Position numbers and translations under genes: made by a program. The notes beneath the pieces are model-generated. The model ran no database searches. It was not told the origin of the DNA and was given only the letters and a program-made list of their open reading frames with translations. Positions 55,448 through 64,000 of a stretch of 64,000 bases of DNA are shown here, piece by piece. The stretch spans positions 1-64,000 of the forward strand of contig NZ_VTAV01000007.1 in the NCBI RefSeq assembly GCF_008180195.1. Reading direction: 5' to 3'. Origin of the DNA: Sphingobacterium phlebotomi (GTDB lineage Bacteria; Bacteroidota; Bacteroidia; Sphingobacteriales; Sphingobacteriaceae). The stretch's first letter is position 1, and each line of letters opens with the position of its first letter.

Positions 55448-56461
55448 ATGAAATTTTTAGTTACCGGAGGCACAGGATTTATTGGAGCACGTGTAGTGGT
55501 CAACCTATGGGAGCGTAAAATACCGGTAGTAGTTGCCGATTTGAGTCTAAATATAGAATGGACTAAGCAAATAGCTCTTCTAAAATATCAAAATGATACC
55601 GCCAAGCTTATCGAGCTTCAGGAACAAATAGACCAGACTACCTTCATCAATCTTGATGTGTCGAACAGAGAACAGGTCAACGATGTGTTTCTTAGATTTC
55701 CTGACATTACCCACGTGATTCACCTAGCCTATCTTATGAGCGCCGAAGTAGAAACAGATCACCACCGTGGAGCTTCTGTCAATATTCTAGGGATGGTCAA
55801 CATGTTTGATATGGTGGTCGACCATAAATTATCACGTCTGGTGTTTGCTAGTAGCGAAACCATCTATGGAGCTAACCACAGTGCATACGGTGATGAAAAT
55901 TATGCCGTGAAAGAAGAGGACTTCTGTTCCCTTGATGACCATTTTTATACCTATGGTGTAATGAAAATGCTCAATGAATTTACGGCTCAGAAGTACATCA
56001 AAACAAAAGGGGTTAGCATAGCCGCTATGCGACCACCGATAGTATATGGTGATGGGCGGATGAGAGGATCGGTTCTGTGGGCTTGTGAGTTTGCAACAAA
56101 CCCTGCACTCGGTAAAAAGGTTAATTTGCCATTTTCGAAAGATTCTCACGATTGCTGGATCTATGTGGATGATGTGGCCGAGCAGTTTGTCCGGCTTTCC
56201 CTAAAACCAAAACTCAACCACTTTGCATATAACAATGGGGGGCATTCGGTAACAGCCGAAGAGCTGATGGAGACGGTTGAACGCATTTTACCCGATGCGC
56301 AATATGAATTTGACGAAAGCGTCTCGCGTACCGCATTGGTGGACCGTTGTGACAGTTCTCGTTTGGAACAGGAGATTGGGTTTGTCCCCCGGTCACTGGC
56401 GGATGGAGTGCGGGCTCAAATCGAGGAAGCCCGTAGCAGGCAGCTGCAGGTCAATTATTAA
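55448..56461 (+). CDS. NAD-dependent epimerase/dehydratase
   Basis: 337-residue extended SDR: T-G-G-T-G-F-I-G-A at 7-15, D-V-S near 76, S-S-E-T near 138, catalytic Y-G-V-M-K near 184. Probably oxidises or isomerises a small hydroxy compound. It precedes the MetE-like gene by 40 nt in the Lrp-controlled pair. Confidence 0.88.
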   Translation: MKFLVTGGTGFIGARVVVNLWERKIPVVVADLSLNIEWTKQIALLKYQNDTAKLIELQEQIDQTTFINLDVSNREQVNDVFLRFPDITHVIHLAYLMSAEVETDHHRGASVNILGMVNMFDMVVDHKLSRLVFASSETIYGANHSAYGDENYAVKEEDFCSLDDHFYTYGVMKMLNEFTAQKYIKTKGVSIAAMRPPIVYGDGRMRGSVLWACEFATNPALGKKVNLPFSKDSHDCWIYVDDVAEQFVRLSLKPKLNHFAYNNGGHSVTAEELMETVERILPDAQYEFDESVSRTALVDRCDSSRLEQEIGFVPRSLADGVRAQIEEARSRQLQVNY

Positions 56462-56501
56462 AAAAGTTCTATTTTTATTGATATTTTAAGTACTAATATA
56501 T

Positions 56502-57491
56502 ATGTCAAGATTTCGCAATACAGTAGTAGGTAGTTATCCCCGTCCGGAAAAATTGGCGGATACCATGAAACGACCTGTAATGAACAGGGAAGAAGTGGAT
56601 GATTACATCAAATGGGCGGCACAAGACCAATCCAGCCTGGGTTTGGATACGATTACCGACGGCGAAGGATACCGCGAGAATATGTATTATTTCTATCAAA
56701 AACGTATTGATGGTATTACCTTTGAGGATATGCCTAAGGTTTCATTCGGCACTGCTGGTTTTGGGATTGAGTGCCCCAGAGTGATCGGTGAGCTCAAGAA
56801 TCCGCGCTTTGATACTGCCCGCAACTGGAAAATCGCCCGAGACGCGGCTCCGGCCGATGTAGCGGTGAAGTTGACTGTAACGGGGCCTCATGTGTTGTAT
56901 CGCTTCAGCGTTAATGAACGCAAAGATCTTTATCCCGACGCGCAGGCCTTATGCCGTGCCTGGGCCAATATTTTGAGAGATGAAATAGCTGAAGCCATAG
57001 CACTTGGATGCGAGCATGTGCAGTTTGATGAACCGATGTGGACAGAGTCTCCGGAGGAAAGCCTTTGGGCAGCCGAGATCCTTGCCGAGCTGATTGAATC
57101 GTTGCCTAAGAAAGTGCGTGTGGGACTTCATGTTTGTGGTGGCAACCCAAGACGAAAGAGGGTGTACTTTACCAAATACACCGATTTGGTTGAGGCGTTT
57201 AAAAGGGTTCCTATTGATGAAGTCATGCTTGAACATTGTACGCTCAGTTACAATATGCTGGAACTGTTTGAGGTGTGGGATTTTAAAGGAGATCTGGCCA
57301 TAGGTGTAATAGATCAGCGTAGTGACGAGCTGGAATCTATAGAAGAAATACGCCAACGCTTAAAGCCGGCTTTGGAGTATTTTCCAGCTGATCGCCTGAT
57401 ATTGACCAGTGAATGTGGATTTGGACACGTACCTATTGATATTACCCATGCTAAGTTGAAGCGCCTTGTTGAGGCTTCTCAGGTTTTGTGA
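56502..57491 (+). CDS. MetE C-terminal-like (cobalamin-independent methionine synthase II family) protein
   Basis: 329 residues matching only the catalytic half of MetE. Zinc ligands visible: H-V-C-G-G-N near residue 212, Glu in M-L-E-H-C near 245 and Cys in S-E-C-G-F-G-H near 308. An N-terminal R-F-R-N-T-V-V-G-S-Y-P-R-P replaces the MetE folate-binding domain. Family members include methyl-transfer and epoxyalkane:CoM-type enzymes. Pairing with an SDR/epimerase suggests breakdown of a thiol or methylated compound. Confidence 0.85.
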   Translation: MSRFRNTVVGSYPRPEKLADTMKRPVMNREEVDDYIKWAAQDQSSLGLDTITDGEGYRENMYYFYQKRIDGITFEDMPKVSFGTAGFGIECPRVIGELKNPRFDTARNWKIARDAAPADVAVKLTVTGPHVLYRFSVNERKDLYPDAQALCRAWANILRDEIAEAIALGCEHVQFDEPMWTESPEESLWAAEILAELIESLPKKVRVGLHVCGGNPRRKRVYFTKYTDLVEAFKRVPIDEVMLEHCTLSYNMLELFEVWDFKGDLAIGVIDQRSDELESIEEIRQRLKPALEYFPADRLILTSECGFGHVPIDITHAKLKRLVEASQVL

Positions 57492-57515
57492 CCTAAACGG
57501 CTTGTAAATGCTGTT

Positions 57516-58286
57516 TTATTTGAATGCTTTGGGGTCTGGATGCAAATATTGGTACGATAAGTCTTGTTCAGATAAGGTAGACATTATTTTTCTGCCGTGT
57601 TCTTGTATGTTTTGTGGTTCGCTTAAGCCTTTTTGGTAGTTGATTATTTCCTGTTTTGTAGGATGTGCTGGAGCGACAATATTATATGTTTTAGAATATG
57701 TTTTTTTGCGTATCATCTTTTCTATTATCAGAACAATGTCTTCATAATGAACGTGATTGACGATTTGATCAGGGGTTGAGGTTTGGTAGTTGCTGAACAT
57801 CCTGTCTCCTCCCATTAATCCTCCTAGTCGCAGAATATTCACTTGTGAGAATTTGCTTTTTATTAATTGCTCTACCGCTAAAATACTTGGATTAAGGAGC
57901 TGTTCATGCAGTGTCTCTTCACCAATTTCCATTTGCAGTTGTGGATAAATCCCGATGGAGCTCATCAAAAAAAGTTGTTTATCGAAACCATCAATAAATA
58001 AGCTGATATTTTCAAATCGATTCTGGAGTAGTTTTATATTCGCTCGTTTTGAAAAGGGTACACTAATTATAATGATATCCAAATGCTCTAAAGCTTTCCA
58101 AGATTTATACTGTTGTAATATTTCGTCATCTGAAAATTGGATAGCAATGGAATCGTATCCCATTGCGATTAGTTCTGCTTTTTTTTGTTGTGAAGTTGTG
58201 GTTGTATAGATTTTATGTTTTGGAAACAAATGTTTAGCAATATGTAATCCTAACCAACCACAACCGATTATGCCTATTTTCTTCAT
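57516..58286 (-). CDS. YeeZ-like NAD(P)-binding protein
   Basis: 256 residues: N-terminal I-I-G-C-G-W-L-G Rossmann motif, then an extended-SDR fold with M-S-S-I-G-I-Y near 110 and L-R-L-G-G-L-M-G-G near 155. No classical Y-x-x-x-K is present, as in YeeZ relatives. Function unknown. It starts 7 nt after the truncated methyltransferase stop. Confidence 0.8.
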   Translation of the reverse strand: MKKIGIIGCGWLGLHIAKHLFPKHKIYTTTTSQQKKAELIAMGYDSIAIQFSDDEILQQYKSWKALEHLDIIIISVPFSKRANIKLLQNRFENISLFIDGFDKQLFLMSSIGIYPQLQMEIGEETLHEQLLNPSILAVEQLIKSKFSQVNILRLGGLMGGDRMFSNYQTSTPDQIVNHVHYEDIVLIIEKMIRKKTYSKTYNIVAPAHPTKQEIINYQKGLSEPQNIQEHGRKIMSTLSEQDLSYQYLHPDPKAFK

Positions 58287-58293
58287 GCAGTTA

Positions 58294-58767
58294 TTAAATA
58301 CAAGATGGATTCGTTTTCCATATGGAAGTTAACTTGATCTTTACAAATGTTGCGCCAGATACTAATCTGTTGGATATGTCTTTGAGGAGGTTTATTTTAT
58401 TGCCGTTGTCTTCCAGAAAGTGCAGAACTAAGAAAAGAGTTGCTGCACTATATTTTTTTCTTATATCAAGGTCGGTTACTAGACCTTCAATCAAGTCTAC
58501 GTTATGATAACGCTGAAGTTTTTCCTCCGCCTGTTTAATCATTTCTGGCGAAGGGTCTACACCTGTAATCTCCCTATGTTCATCTGCTTGGACAAGTTTT
58601 TCTATTTCGTTGCCTGTGCCACAACCTACAACCAATAAGTCTCTTTTTGTTTCACGTAATAGTTTAGGTAAACAGTCTAAAAAATAGTGATAACCGGGTA
58701 TCCACATGTCGACAAATTGATTATATCCTGTGGCTCTTTCATTTTCAAATATTTCTACTTTGTTCAT
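58294..58767 (-). pseudogene. SAM-dependent methyltransferase, 3' end lost
   Basis: The first 145 residues form a class I methyltransferase fold (V-V-G-C-G-T-G-N-E-I near 46, V-D-P-S-P-E-M-I near 68). After S-G-A-T-F-V the sequence turns into an unrelated short tail, where the family usually has another 60-70 residues. Probably cut by a deletion that joined it to the next gene. Confidence 0.6.
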
Positions 58768-59002
58768 TCGTGCTGTATTCAGTAAATACTTTCTTTGCTC
58801 AAAGTCCTTGTCCTTATTTGCCTTCTACTCAATAGGACTCCGTTTGGATCTGATCTGTTTGTTGATTTCGTTATCTATCTGTCATAGATCACATGTTATC
58901 AAATCGTAAATATACATTATTACGAATAAATAGGTTTTATAAATATATCAGAACAAAGAGACAATCTCGTTGTTGTAATAAATAATATACAAATGTTACG
59001 AT

Positions 59003-59170
59003 ATGAGTACAGAAAACCTTTATAATCAAGAAGCAATAGAAAAGCTAAAGAAAATTATCGATCAGACGGATATTGGTATACTCACCACTTATCCAAGAGA
59101 CAGCGATTATATACATGCTGTTCCAATGAGCCGCCAGGAGGTTGATGAAGAAGGGAATATTTATCTATAG
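59003..59170 (+). pseudogene. Pyridoxamine 5'-phosphate oxidase-like fragment
   Basis: 55 codons matching the start of a general-stress PNPOx-like flavoprotein (A-I-E-K-L-K then H-A-V-P-M-S-R-Q-E-V-D-E-E-G-N-I) ending in a stop 26 nt before the sirtuin. The flavin-binding body is missing. The bases 58768-59002 hold no gene. Confidence 0.7.
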
Positions 59171-59196
59171 TAGTCGGTGCGATAGAGCTACTCGAA

Positions 59197-59928
59197 ATGA
59201 TGAAGAAAATTGTTGTCTTGACAGGAGCGGGAATGAGCGCGGAAAGTGGCATTTCCACATTCCGGGATGCTAACGGCCTATGGGAAAACCACGACATCAT
59301 GGATGTGGCTACACCTGAGGGATGGAGAAAGAATCCCAAATTGGTGCTGGATTTTTATAATCATCGCAGGCGTCAATTGAAAACCGTAGAACCCAATGCG
59401 GCGCATTTCTATCTAAAGAGATTGGAAGAGGAATATGAAGTAAGTATCATCACCCAAAATGTCGATAATTTGCATGAAAGAGCAGGATCATCCCGTGTCA
59501 TTCACCTGCACGGCGAACTAAATAAGGTGCGTAGTGAAAAGAATGAACAGCTAATCTATGATTGGTCTGAAGATTTGGTTTTAGGAGACATCGGAGCGGA
59601 CGGTGCACAGCTCCGGCCCCACATTGTGTGGTTTGGAGAAATGGTGCCGATGATGGAAAAAGCTGTCGTGGAAGCATTGACGGCTGATATCATGCTGGTC
59701 ATTGGTACGTCATTACAGGTTTATCCGGCTGCTTCCTTGATTGACTATGTGCCCACGGCGACTCCCGTTTATGTGATTGACCCTCATGAAGTTTCTATCT
59801 CTCATAATCCGTATATACACCTGATTCCCAAGAGCGCTACGGAGGGAGTGATGGATCTTGATAGCTATCTGAAAAAAGATAATCCTCTTAGCGAACCTAG
59901 GTATACGCAAGAAGGTAAAAAGAAGTAG
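59197..59928 (+). CDS. cobB: Sir2 family NAD-dependent deacylase
   Basis: 243-residue sirtuin: G-A-G-M-S-A-E-S-G-I-S-T-F-R-D, Q-N-V-D-N-L-H-E-R-A-G, catalytic H-G-E-L, G-T-S-L-Q-V-Y-P-A. The four zinc-binding Cys of most sirtuins are absent; the segment between H-G-E-L and the W-F-G-E motif has none. This zinc-free variant is known in some Bacteroidota. Removes acyl groups from lysines. Confidence 0.92.
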   Translation: MMKKIVVLTGAGMSAESGISTFRDANGLWENHDIMDVATPEGWRKNPKLVLDFYNHRRRQLKTVEPNAAHFYLKRLEEEYEVSIITQNVDNLHERAGSSRVIHLHGELNKVRSEKNEQLIYDWSEDLVLGDIGADGAQLRPHIVWFGEMVPMMEKAVVEALTADIMLVIGTSLQVYPAASLIDYVPTATPVYVIDPHEVSISHNPYIHLIPKSATEGVMDLDSYLKKDNPLSEPRYTQEGKKK

Positions 59929-60056
59929 TCGTTTTGTAGTCGTTATTACGTTGTTTGTATACACGTTGTATCTCTCTTTCTTAACGTTATTTAGCATAAT
60001 AGCCTTAATTTTGTATTAGTTACGCCTCTTATTAGGGGAAGATAAATTATACCTGG

Positions 60057-60743
60057 ATGAAAAATGAAGCACTTTATAGAAAATTATGTACAATTGTATC
60101 TGTGATTTTAATGTGTTCGTGTAGCCAGATTCAGCAAAGTTTCATTGATACATTCGAGCGTGAATCAAGCGGCAGGTCAAATGACAGTTTAACTAATCAG
60201 GATGCCACATCAAATAAGAATTTGAAGAAAATACCAGAGCAAGAAGACATCACTCCCGTAGAAGAACCCGAAGAAATAAACTTTCTGTCCGATAGTGCAG
60301 GACTGAGAAATGCACAACTTCAACTGACGGAACTGCCCAAGTTCAAGGGTAAGGAAATCATGTTTCATTCAGATATTCATTTTTATGACGACGGTAGAAT
60401 AAACCTGCAGGTGCAGGATCCGGATACACCTGAATATTTAGACAGTTATAGCTTTCGCGATGGGAAATGGGGAAAACCTAAACCTGTGCGTACGCACGGA
60501 AGAGCAGCGTTCGAAAGTGAACTTTTTCCTTTGTCTGATTTAGATTTCATGGCTGTGAGCCGTATTTTTAACGAGATGACCGCCTATGCACAGCGTATCG
60601 AAGGAGCTGAGACCGTAACGCATATCTATTTCTTACGTATGAGGAATAGGGGAGGATGGCGTGCCTCAGTGTCGGGAAGCCGTGAAGGTTATAGTGTGAC
60701 AGCAGACATAACGGGGAAGCAAGTTAAGTTTGAAAGAAATTAA
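60057..60743 (+). CDS. Hypothetical lipoprotein
   Basis: 228 residues with lipobox L-M-C-S-C near residue 22, an acidic Ser/Thr linker and a compact C-terminal domain. No family recognised. The next gene starts 9 nt later, so the pair is an operon, likely an envelope complex. Confidence 0.7.
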   Translation: MKNEALYRKLCTIVSVILMCSCSQIQQSFIDTFERESSGRSNDSLTNQDATSNKNLKKIPEQEDITPVEEPEEINFLSDSAGLRNAQLQLTELPKFKGKEIMFHSDIHFYDDGRINLQVQDPDTPEYLDSYSFRDGKWGKPKPVRTHGRAAFESELFPLSDLDFMAVSRIFNEMTAYAQRIEGAETVTHIYFLRMRNRGGWRASVSGSREGYSVTADITGKQVKFERN

Positions 60744-60752
60744 AATATACTG

Positions 60753-61727
60753 ATGAATAGATTTTGGACAGGATACATCTTGTTTTTCATTTTCATCTTC
60801 CCGATGATATTTGAATATTTACCCTGGGTCTTTTCAGGAAATTATGGTTTCGGCACCAGAACGTCACCTTGGATGGCGATCGCTTATCTGGCTGTGGGTA
60901 CGATTGCATGGATCTGTTTTATATTTTGGAGCTACAGAAGCTTTATTAGGCCTGCAAGCAAGCAATACAATGATGCAAAGTCTATTGTAAAGGAGGGAAT
61001 ACCGGTTGTGGCACATGTGGAAAAGAAAAGTATAAAGAAGGAGACGGATGACTATCAGGTTTTGGATCTTGAAATCAGCCTACAGAACTTATCGGGAACA
61101 TTGGTTCGTATTCCATATGAAATTAGTGACACTCGATCCGAAAAGAAACGATTTGAGGTAGGGGAGTTCATTAAGATGCGTATGGATCCGAAATTACGAC
61201 CACCTATTATTGTGCCCGAAGATGTGCAAGTAAAGAAAAACAATAATATTATACGTCGCCGTTACGGAGCTTTCGTAGGCCTAATTGCGTTTGCTGTAGG
61301 CTACTTGATCTTTTCATATTGGCTGCAAAACGGGGGAAACGGCTGGCGCTTTCTACATTTTTGGCATCCTTGGGTAACCATTCCATTTTGGGGATTGTTT
61401 TTTGGTGTGCTCATTGTTAATGTAGTGATGGGAGGGTTATTAGGCAGTTTTTTTGGCGGGACAAACAATGAAATGGAATTGGTTTTTAAAGGTAAACCGG
61501 CCCATGCTAGCGTAATCGATGCGAGTCAAACCGGCACATATATCAATGAACAACCACAGATAAAGTTTAAAGTGGAGTTTTTGGACGACAGTGGACAGCT
61601 CCGGACGGCAAGTTTTAAGAAAATTGTCAGCTTAATGGATTTGCACAAAATTGACAGAGAAGAAAGGATAATCTTATATCTACCTGAAAATCCGAGTGAG
61701 GTAATATTTGCTGAAGAATACGTCTAA
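60753..61727 (+). CDS. Hypothetical membrane protein
   Basis: 324 residues with two membrane helices near the N terminus (about 4-25 and 45-65) and two more (about 172-192 and 205-235); between and after them are two similar beta-rich domains, each carrying a V-x-H-V/A-x-V segment, as in DUF3592-like proteins. Works perhaps with the upstream lipoprotein. Confidence 0.65.
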   Translation: MNRFWTGYILFFIFIFPMIFEYLPWVFSGNYGFGTRTSPWMAIAYLAVGTIAWICFIFWSYRSFIRPASKQYNDAKSIVKEGIPVVAHVEKKSIKKETDDYQVLDLEISLQNLSGTLVRIPYEISDTRSEKKRFEVGEFIKMRMDPKLRPPIIVPEDVQVKKNNNIIRRRYGAFVGLIAFAVGYLIFSYWLQNGGNGWRFLHFWHPWVTIPFWGLFFGVLIVNVVMGGLLGSFFGGTNNEMELVFKGKPAHASVIDASQTGTYINEQPQIKFKVEFLDDSGQLRTASFKKIVSLMDLHKIDREERIILYLPENPSEVIFAEEYV

Positions 61728-61728
61728 G

Positions 61729-61848
61729 TTTGATATTTTTCAATTAGACGTTCATACAGCTTTGCCAGTTCAGATTAATAACAGTCGTGGAGAAATAACC
61801 GCTATCTATTCAGTAGTTGACCCTGATAAGATAAGCTTGAAAAACTAA
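61729..61848 (+). pseudogene. Possible relic of an ECF sigma factor C terminus
   Basis: Open in frame and ending V-V-D-P-D-K-I, reminiscent of the SnoaL-like tail of ECF41/SigJ-type sigma factors. No start or body. Assignment is weak. Confidence 0.25.
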
Positions 61849-61865
61849 ACGATTAAAACGGTTAA

Positions 61866-63047
61866 TCAAAACGTTCGTTTCAGTGTAAGTACGGTTATTT
61901 CAGGCCATACGCCGATTCTACCCTTCAGACCATGGTATCCAAAACCTCTATTCACATAAAGATATTTTCCCTCCCGGTTGTAGAGTCCTGCCCATTGCTT
62001 GTACATATACTGAATTGGACTCCATTTAAAACCAAAAAGCTCTATACCAAACTGCATACCGTGTGTATGTCCCGCCAACGTTAAATGGATATGATGGCCA
62101 CGATCCAACGTCACTTCGTCCCAATGCGATGGGTCGTGCGACATGAGTATCTTAAATGATTCGGAGGCGACATTTGCGGCTGCTTTCTTTAGATCACCGT
62201 ATTTGTGAAAACCACCTTTCCCCCAATTTTCTACTCCTATTAAAGCGATACTCTGCCCATTTTTATTTATGGTGATAGCGTCGTTTAATAGGAGTTTAAA
62301 GCCCATTTCAGCATGTATCTCCTTTAATCGTTGCATGTTTTTTTCTTTTGCTACTCTATTTTCCCATCGGACATAATCCCCGTAATCATGGTTGCCGAGC
62401 ACGGAATACTTACCATACGGAGCGCTTAGCTTTGTGAATCCATCCACCCAGGGTTCCATCTCCGTCGCGACATTATTAACAAGATCCCCAGTGAACAGAA
62501 GTAAGTCGCTTTGTTGGGCATTAGCGAGATCAATACCTTTCTGCACACCTTTAATATTTGTGAGGCTTCCGGAATGGATATCAGAAAGCTGTGTAATTGT
62601 GAAGCCATCGAATGCTTCTGGTAAGTCGGGAAAGTGAAGCGTTTCCTTCCGTAATCTATAAAAATGCTTCCCCCGTGTCAGTCCAAACATGACGATTATA
62701 AAAATTAGAGATGCTACGACAATGGTGATTTCACTTACATAAAAATTACGCGGCGGGAAACCTCGCCACAAACGGGTAATATCTTCCGCAAGAAGAATAG
62801 GAAAGGAAAATAATTTTGGAATGAATACGAGCAGTACAGCCGTGATTAAGATTTGTATAAAACGTTGCGTATCGCTACGTACTCTGCGGACAAAAATCAG
62901 CGATATCAACCCTATAAACAATAAGAAATCTACCAGCCAGTAACCGACTCGAAATAGTGTATTCGAAGTTAAAGTTGCGACAGCTTGATAAAAGTAAACA
63001 TCGCTTACCAAGAATAATATTAAAATTAGAATCAGCCTTTTTACCAT
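61866..63047 (-). CDS. Metallophosphoesterase with membrane anchor
   Basis: Intact 393-residue paralogue of the split gene at 13481-14727. Four membrane helices in the first 125 residues, then calcineurin-like motifs D-I-H-S-G, G-D-L-V-N, G-N-H-D, S-H-D-P-S-H-W and G-H-T-H. Likely removes phosphate from a lipid head group (UDP-diacylglucosamine hydrolase-like) or from another membrane-near substrate. Confidence 0.9.
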   Translation of the reverse strand: MVKRLILILILFLVSDVYFYQAVATLTSNTLFRVGYWLVDFLLFIGLISLIFVRRVRSDTQRFIQILITAVLLVFIPKLFSFPILLAEDITRLWRGFPPRNFYVSEITIVVASLIFIIVMFGLTRGKHFYRLRKETLHFPDLPEAFDGFTITQLSDIHSGSLTNIKGVQKGIDLANAQQSDLLLFTGDLVNNVATEMEPWVDGFTKLSAPYGKYSVLGNHDYGDYVRWENRVAKEKNMQRLKEIHAEMGFKLLLNDAITINKNGQSIALIGVENWGKGGFHKYGDLKKAAANVASESFKILMSHDPSHWDEVTLDRGHHIHLTLAGHTHGMQFGIELFGFKWSPIQYMYKQWAGLYNREGKYLYVNRGFGYHGLKGRIGVWPEITVLTLKRTF

Positions 63048-63131
63048 ATTTTATAAAAGAACACATATCACACCGAATAGGTTTTTATTAAAATTACACC
63101 AGATTATCTATCACTCCTTATTTCTGTTTAG

Positions 63132-63206
63132 TCAGGAGAATTATTCATGATCCTTACAGGTGTAGATTATATTGTTGATGGAGGTAGTTTACCAGTTGTA
63201 AATTAA
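63132..63206 (+). pseudogene. Short-chain dehydrogenase C-terminal relic
   Basis: 24 codons reading S-G-E-L-F-M-I-L-T-G-V-D-Y-I-V-D-G-G-S-L, the usual end of SDRs with the final V-D-G-G motif. The upstream part is missing; an in-frame TAG precedes it. Confidence 0.6.
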
Positions 63207-64000
63207 TATATAATCAAAATAAACAACGAGAACCGTCAGCAGCCAAAAAGGGGATGCGTACAATGTGCCATCTCCTATACCCGTTGGGTAGATCGTGGCA
63301 TCTTGGTGCCGCGGATTATGGGAAGGCGTCATTTCTATACCGAAGATAATCTGGGCCGGGCTTTCAAAGAAAGCAAGCGCAAAGTAAAACGTTAATATAA
63401 TACGGACTTTGCGCGCCGTACTGACGCAAGGGGAGGTATGGGTAAGATCGTACTTCCCCTTTATTTTGCCGTCCGCCGACGTCTTGGCGGCGCACGACTT
63501 GAACGATGCGCCGGACAAGGATACGGTTCTTTTGTACGGGAAACGGACTTCGGCATACGCCGGCACGATGAAGATGGGCTTCTTGTTCATCTCTCCATGC
63601 GGGGAAGCCAATATGCCGTGCGCCAAGATGATACTGTTGCTCTCCGGAACTAATTTTCCGCCTTTCTACATAATCTCTTTGCCCGGCGAAAATAAGCTCC
63701 TGCGCATCAAAATAACTTTGGCATACGACAATACGTTTGTCTTGGGCAAGGGAATGATCGTCCCGTACGCCGACGCAAAGAAGATGGCCGGAAGTTTCAT
63801 CAGGTAGGGTAACAAAATGATTTCGGCGGACGTCGACGTTACCCTCCTGCCCAACGACATGACATTTCCGTCCGCCGAAACGACACTTCCGTCCGGGTTG
63901 CTGACGCCATTGTCGTCGTTATTAGTGCCTTTTTGTGCCATTTGTGCCCTTCTGTAGTCGTTTTCCGTTAAAATTTCCTGCGCAGACCACTTTTGTTTCA
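63189..64000 (-). pseudogene. Unrecognised frame running out of the window, one internal stop
   Basis: Reading from the right edge, a minus-strand frame is open from 63998 to 63189 except for one TAG at 63666-63668. The segment nearest the edge (K-Q-K-W-S-A-Q-E-I-L-T and S-N-P-D-G-S-V-V-S-A-D-G-N) looks protein-like; the end is hydrophobic. The DNA is much richer in CG and TCG/CCG/GCG triplets than its surroundings, suggesting recent import. No family recognised; a plus-strand frame also overlaps, so the call is tentative. Confidence 0.35.

Noticed and set aside
63409..63807. Plus-strand open frame at the CG-rich edge as a main gene
   Set aside because: The minus-strand frame is longer, continues out of the window and has a more protein-like start; CG-rich DNA favours antisense open frames.

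Overview
The window looks like a chromosomal segment of a Bacteroidota bacterium, most probably a member of the Sphingobacteriales. The evidence is the FecR / STN-domain / TonB-dependent receptor layout, Bacteroidota-restricted families (DUF4876, DUF6850, DUF5686, DUF2851, RteC, TIGR03862), -7 promoter boxes of the TAnnTTTG type instead of E. coli -10 boxes, and moderately AT-rich DNA. No rRNA or CRISPR array is present. One tRNA gene (Lys, UUU) lies on the minus strand at 30244-30316.

Layout. (1) 0.1-9.9 kb: cell-surface uptake or signalling locus with a FecR anti-sigma factor, an STN-domain surface-repeat protein, a TonB-dependent receptor, DUF4876 lipoprotein, DUF6850 barrel and two further lipoproteins. 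(2) 9.9-12.1 kb: ArsR/AHSA1/DoxX operon and small conserved genes. (3) 12.1-30.3 kb: an accessory mosaic built from mobile-element pieces (truncated rteC, ardA, one full and two broken copies of a large serine recombinase) ending at the tRNA-Lys gene. The cargo is mostly oxidoreductases paired with regulators (AKR + Crp/Fnr, SDR + AraC, DoxX + TetR + ABM + AKR). Several cargo genes are cut at element boundaries: DNA alkylation protein, two SDRs, the cold-shock gene and a frameshifted phosphoesterase. (4) 30.4-57.5 kb: mostly housekeeping chromosome (prmC, ribD, DUF2851, ankyrin, Crp/Fnr, DUF5686, RluA, Dps, DEAD helicase, Gfo/Idh, glycosyltransferase plus glycogen-debranching enzyme, PQQ-type dehydrogenase, Lrp, epimerase plus MetE-like protein). 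(5) 57.5-64 kb: YeeZ-like protein, sirtuin and phosphoesterase mixed with short gene relics, ending in a compositionally odd open frame that leaves the window.

How parts work together. In the accessory region the promoters show a readable regulatory code. A TetR-type palindrome is repeated before tetR, the ABM gene and the second AKR gene. Near-palindromes sit exactly 21 nt upstream of the -7 boxes of the Crp/Fnr gene and its AKR neighbour. Tandem TGAACAC-like repeats 21 bp apart precede two SDR genes, one of them next to an AraC gene. The cluster therefore looks like imported small-molecule or redox-stress modules, each with its own sensor. The most unusual items are a structurally compensated terminator inside the 3' end of two recombinase copies (one directly behind tRNA-Lys), a nested hairpin between ardA and the recombinase, a possible -1 frameshift site in a phosphoesterase, an attC-like flanked hydrolase, and a candidate 70-nt RNA at 35.03 kb.
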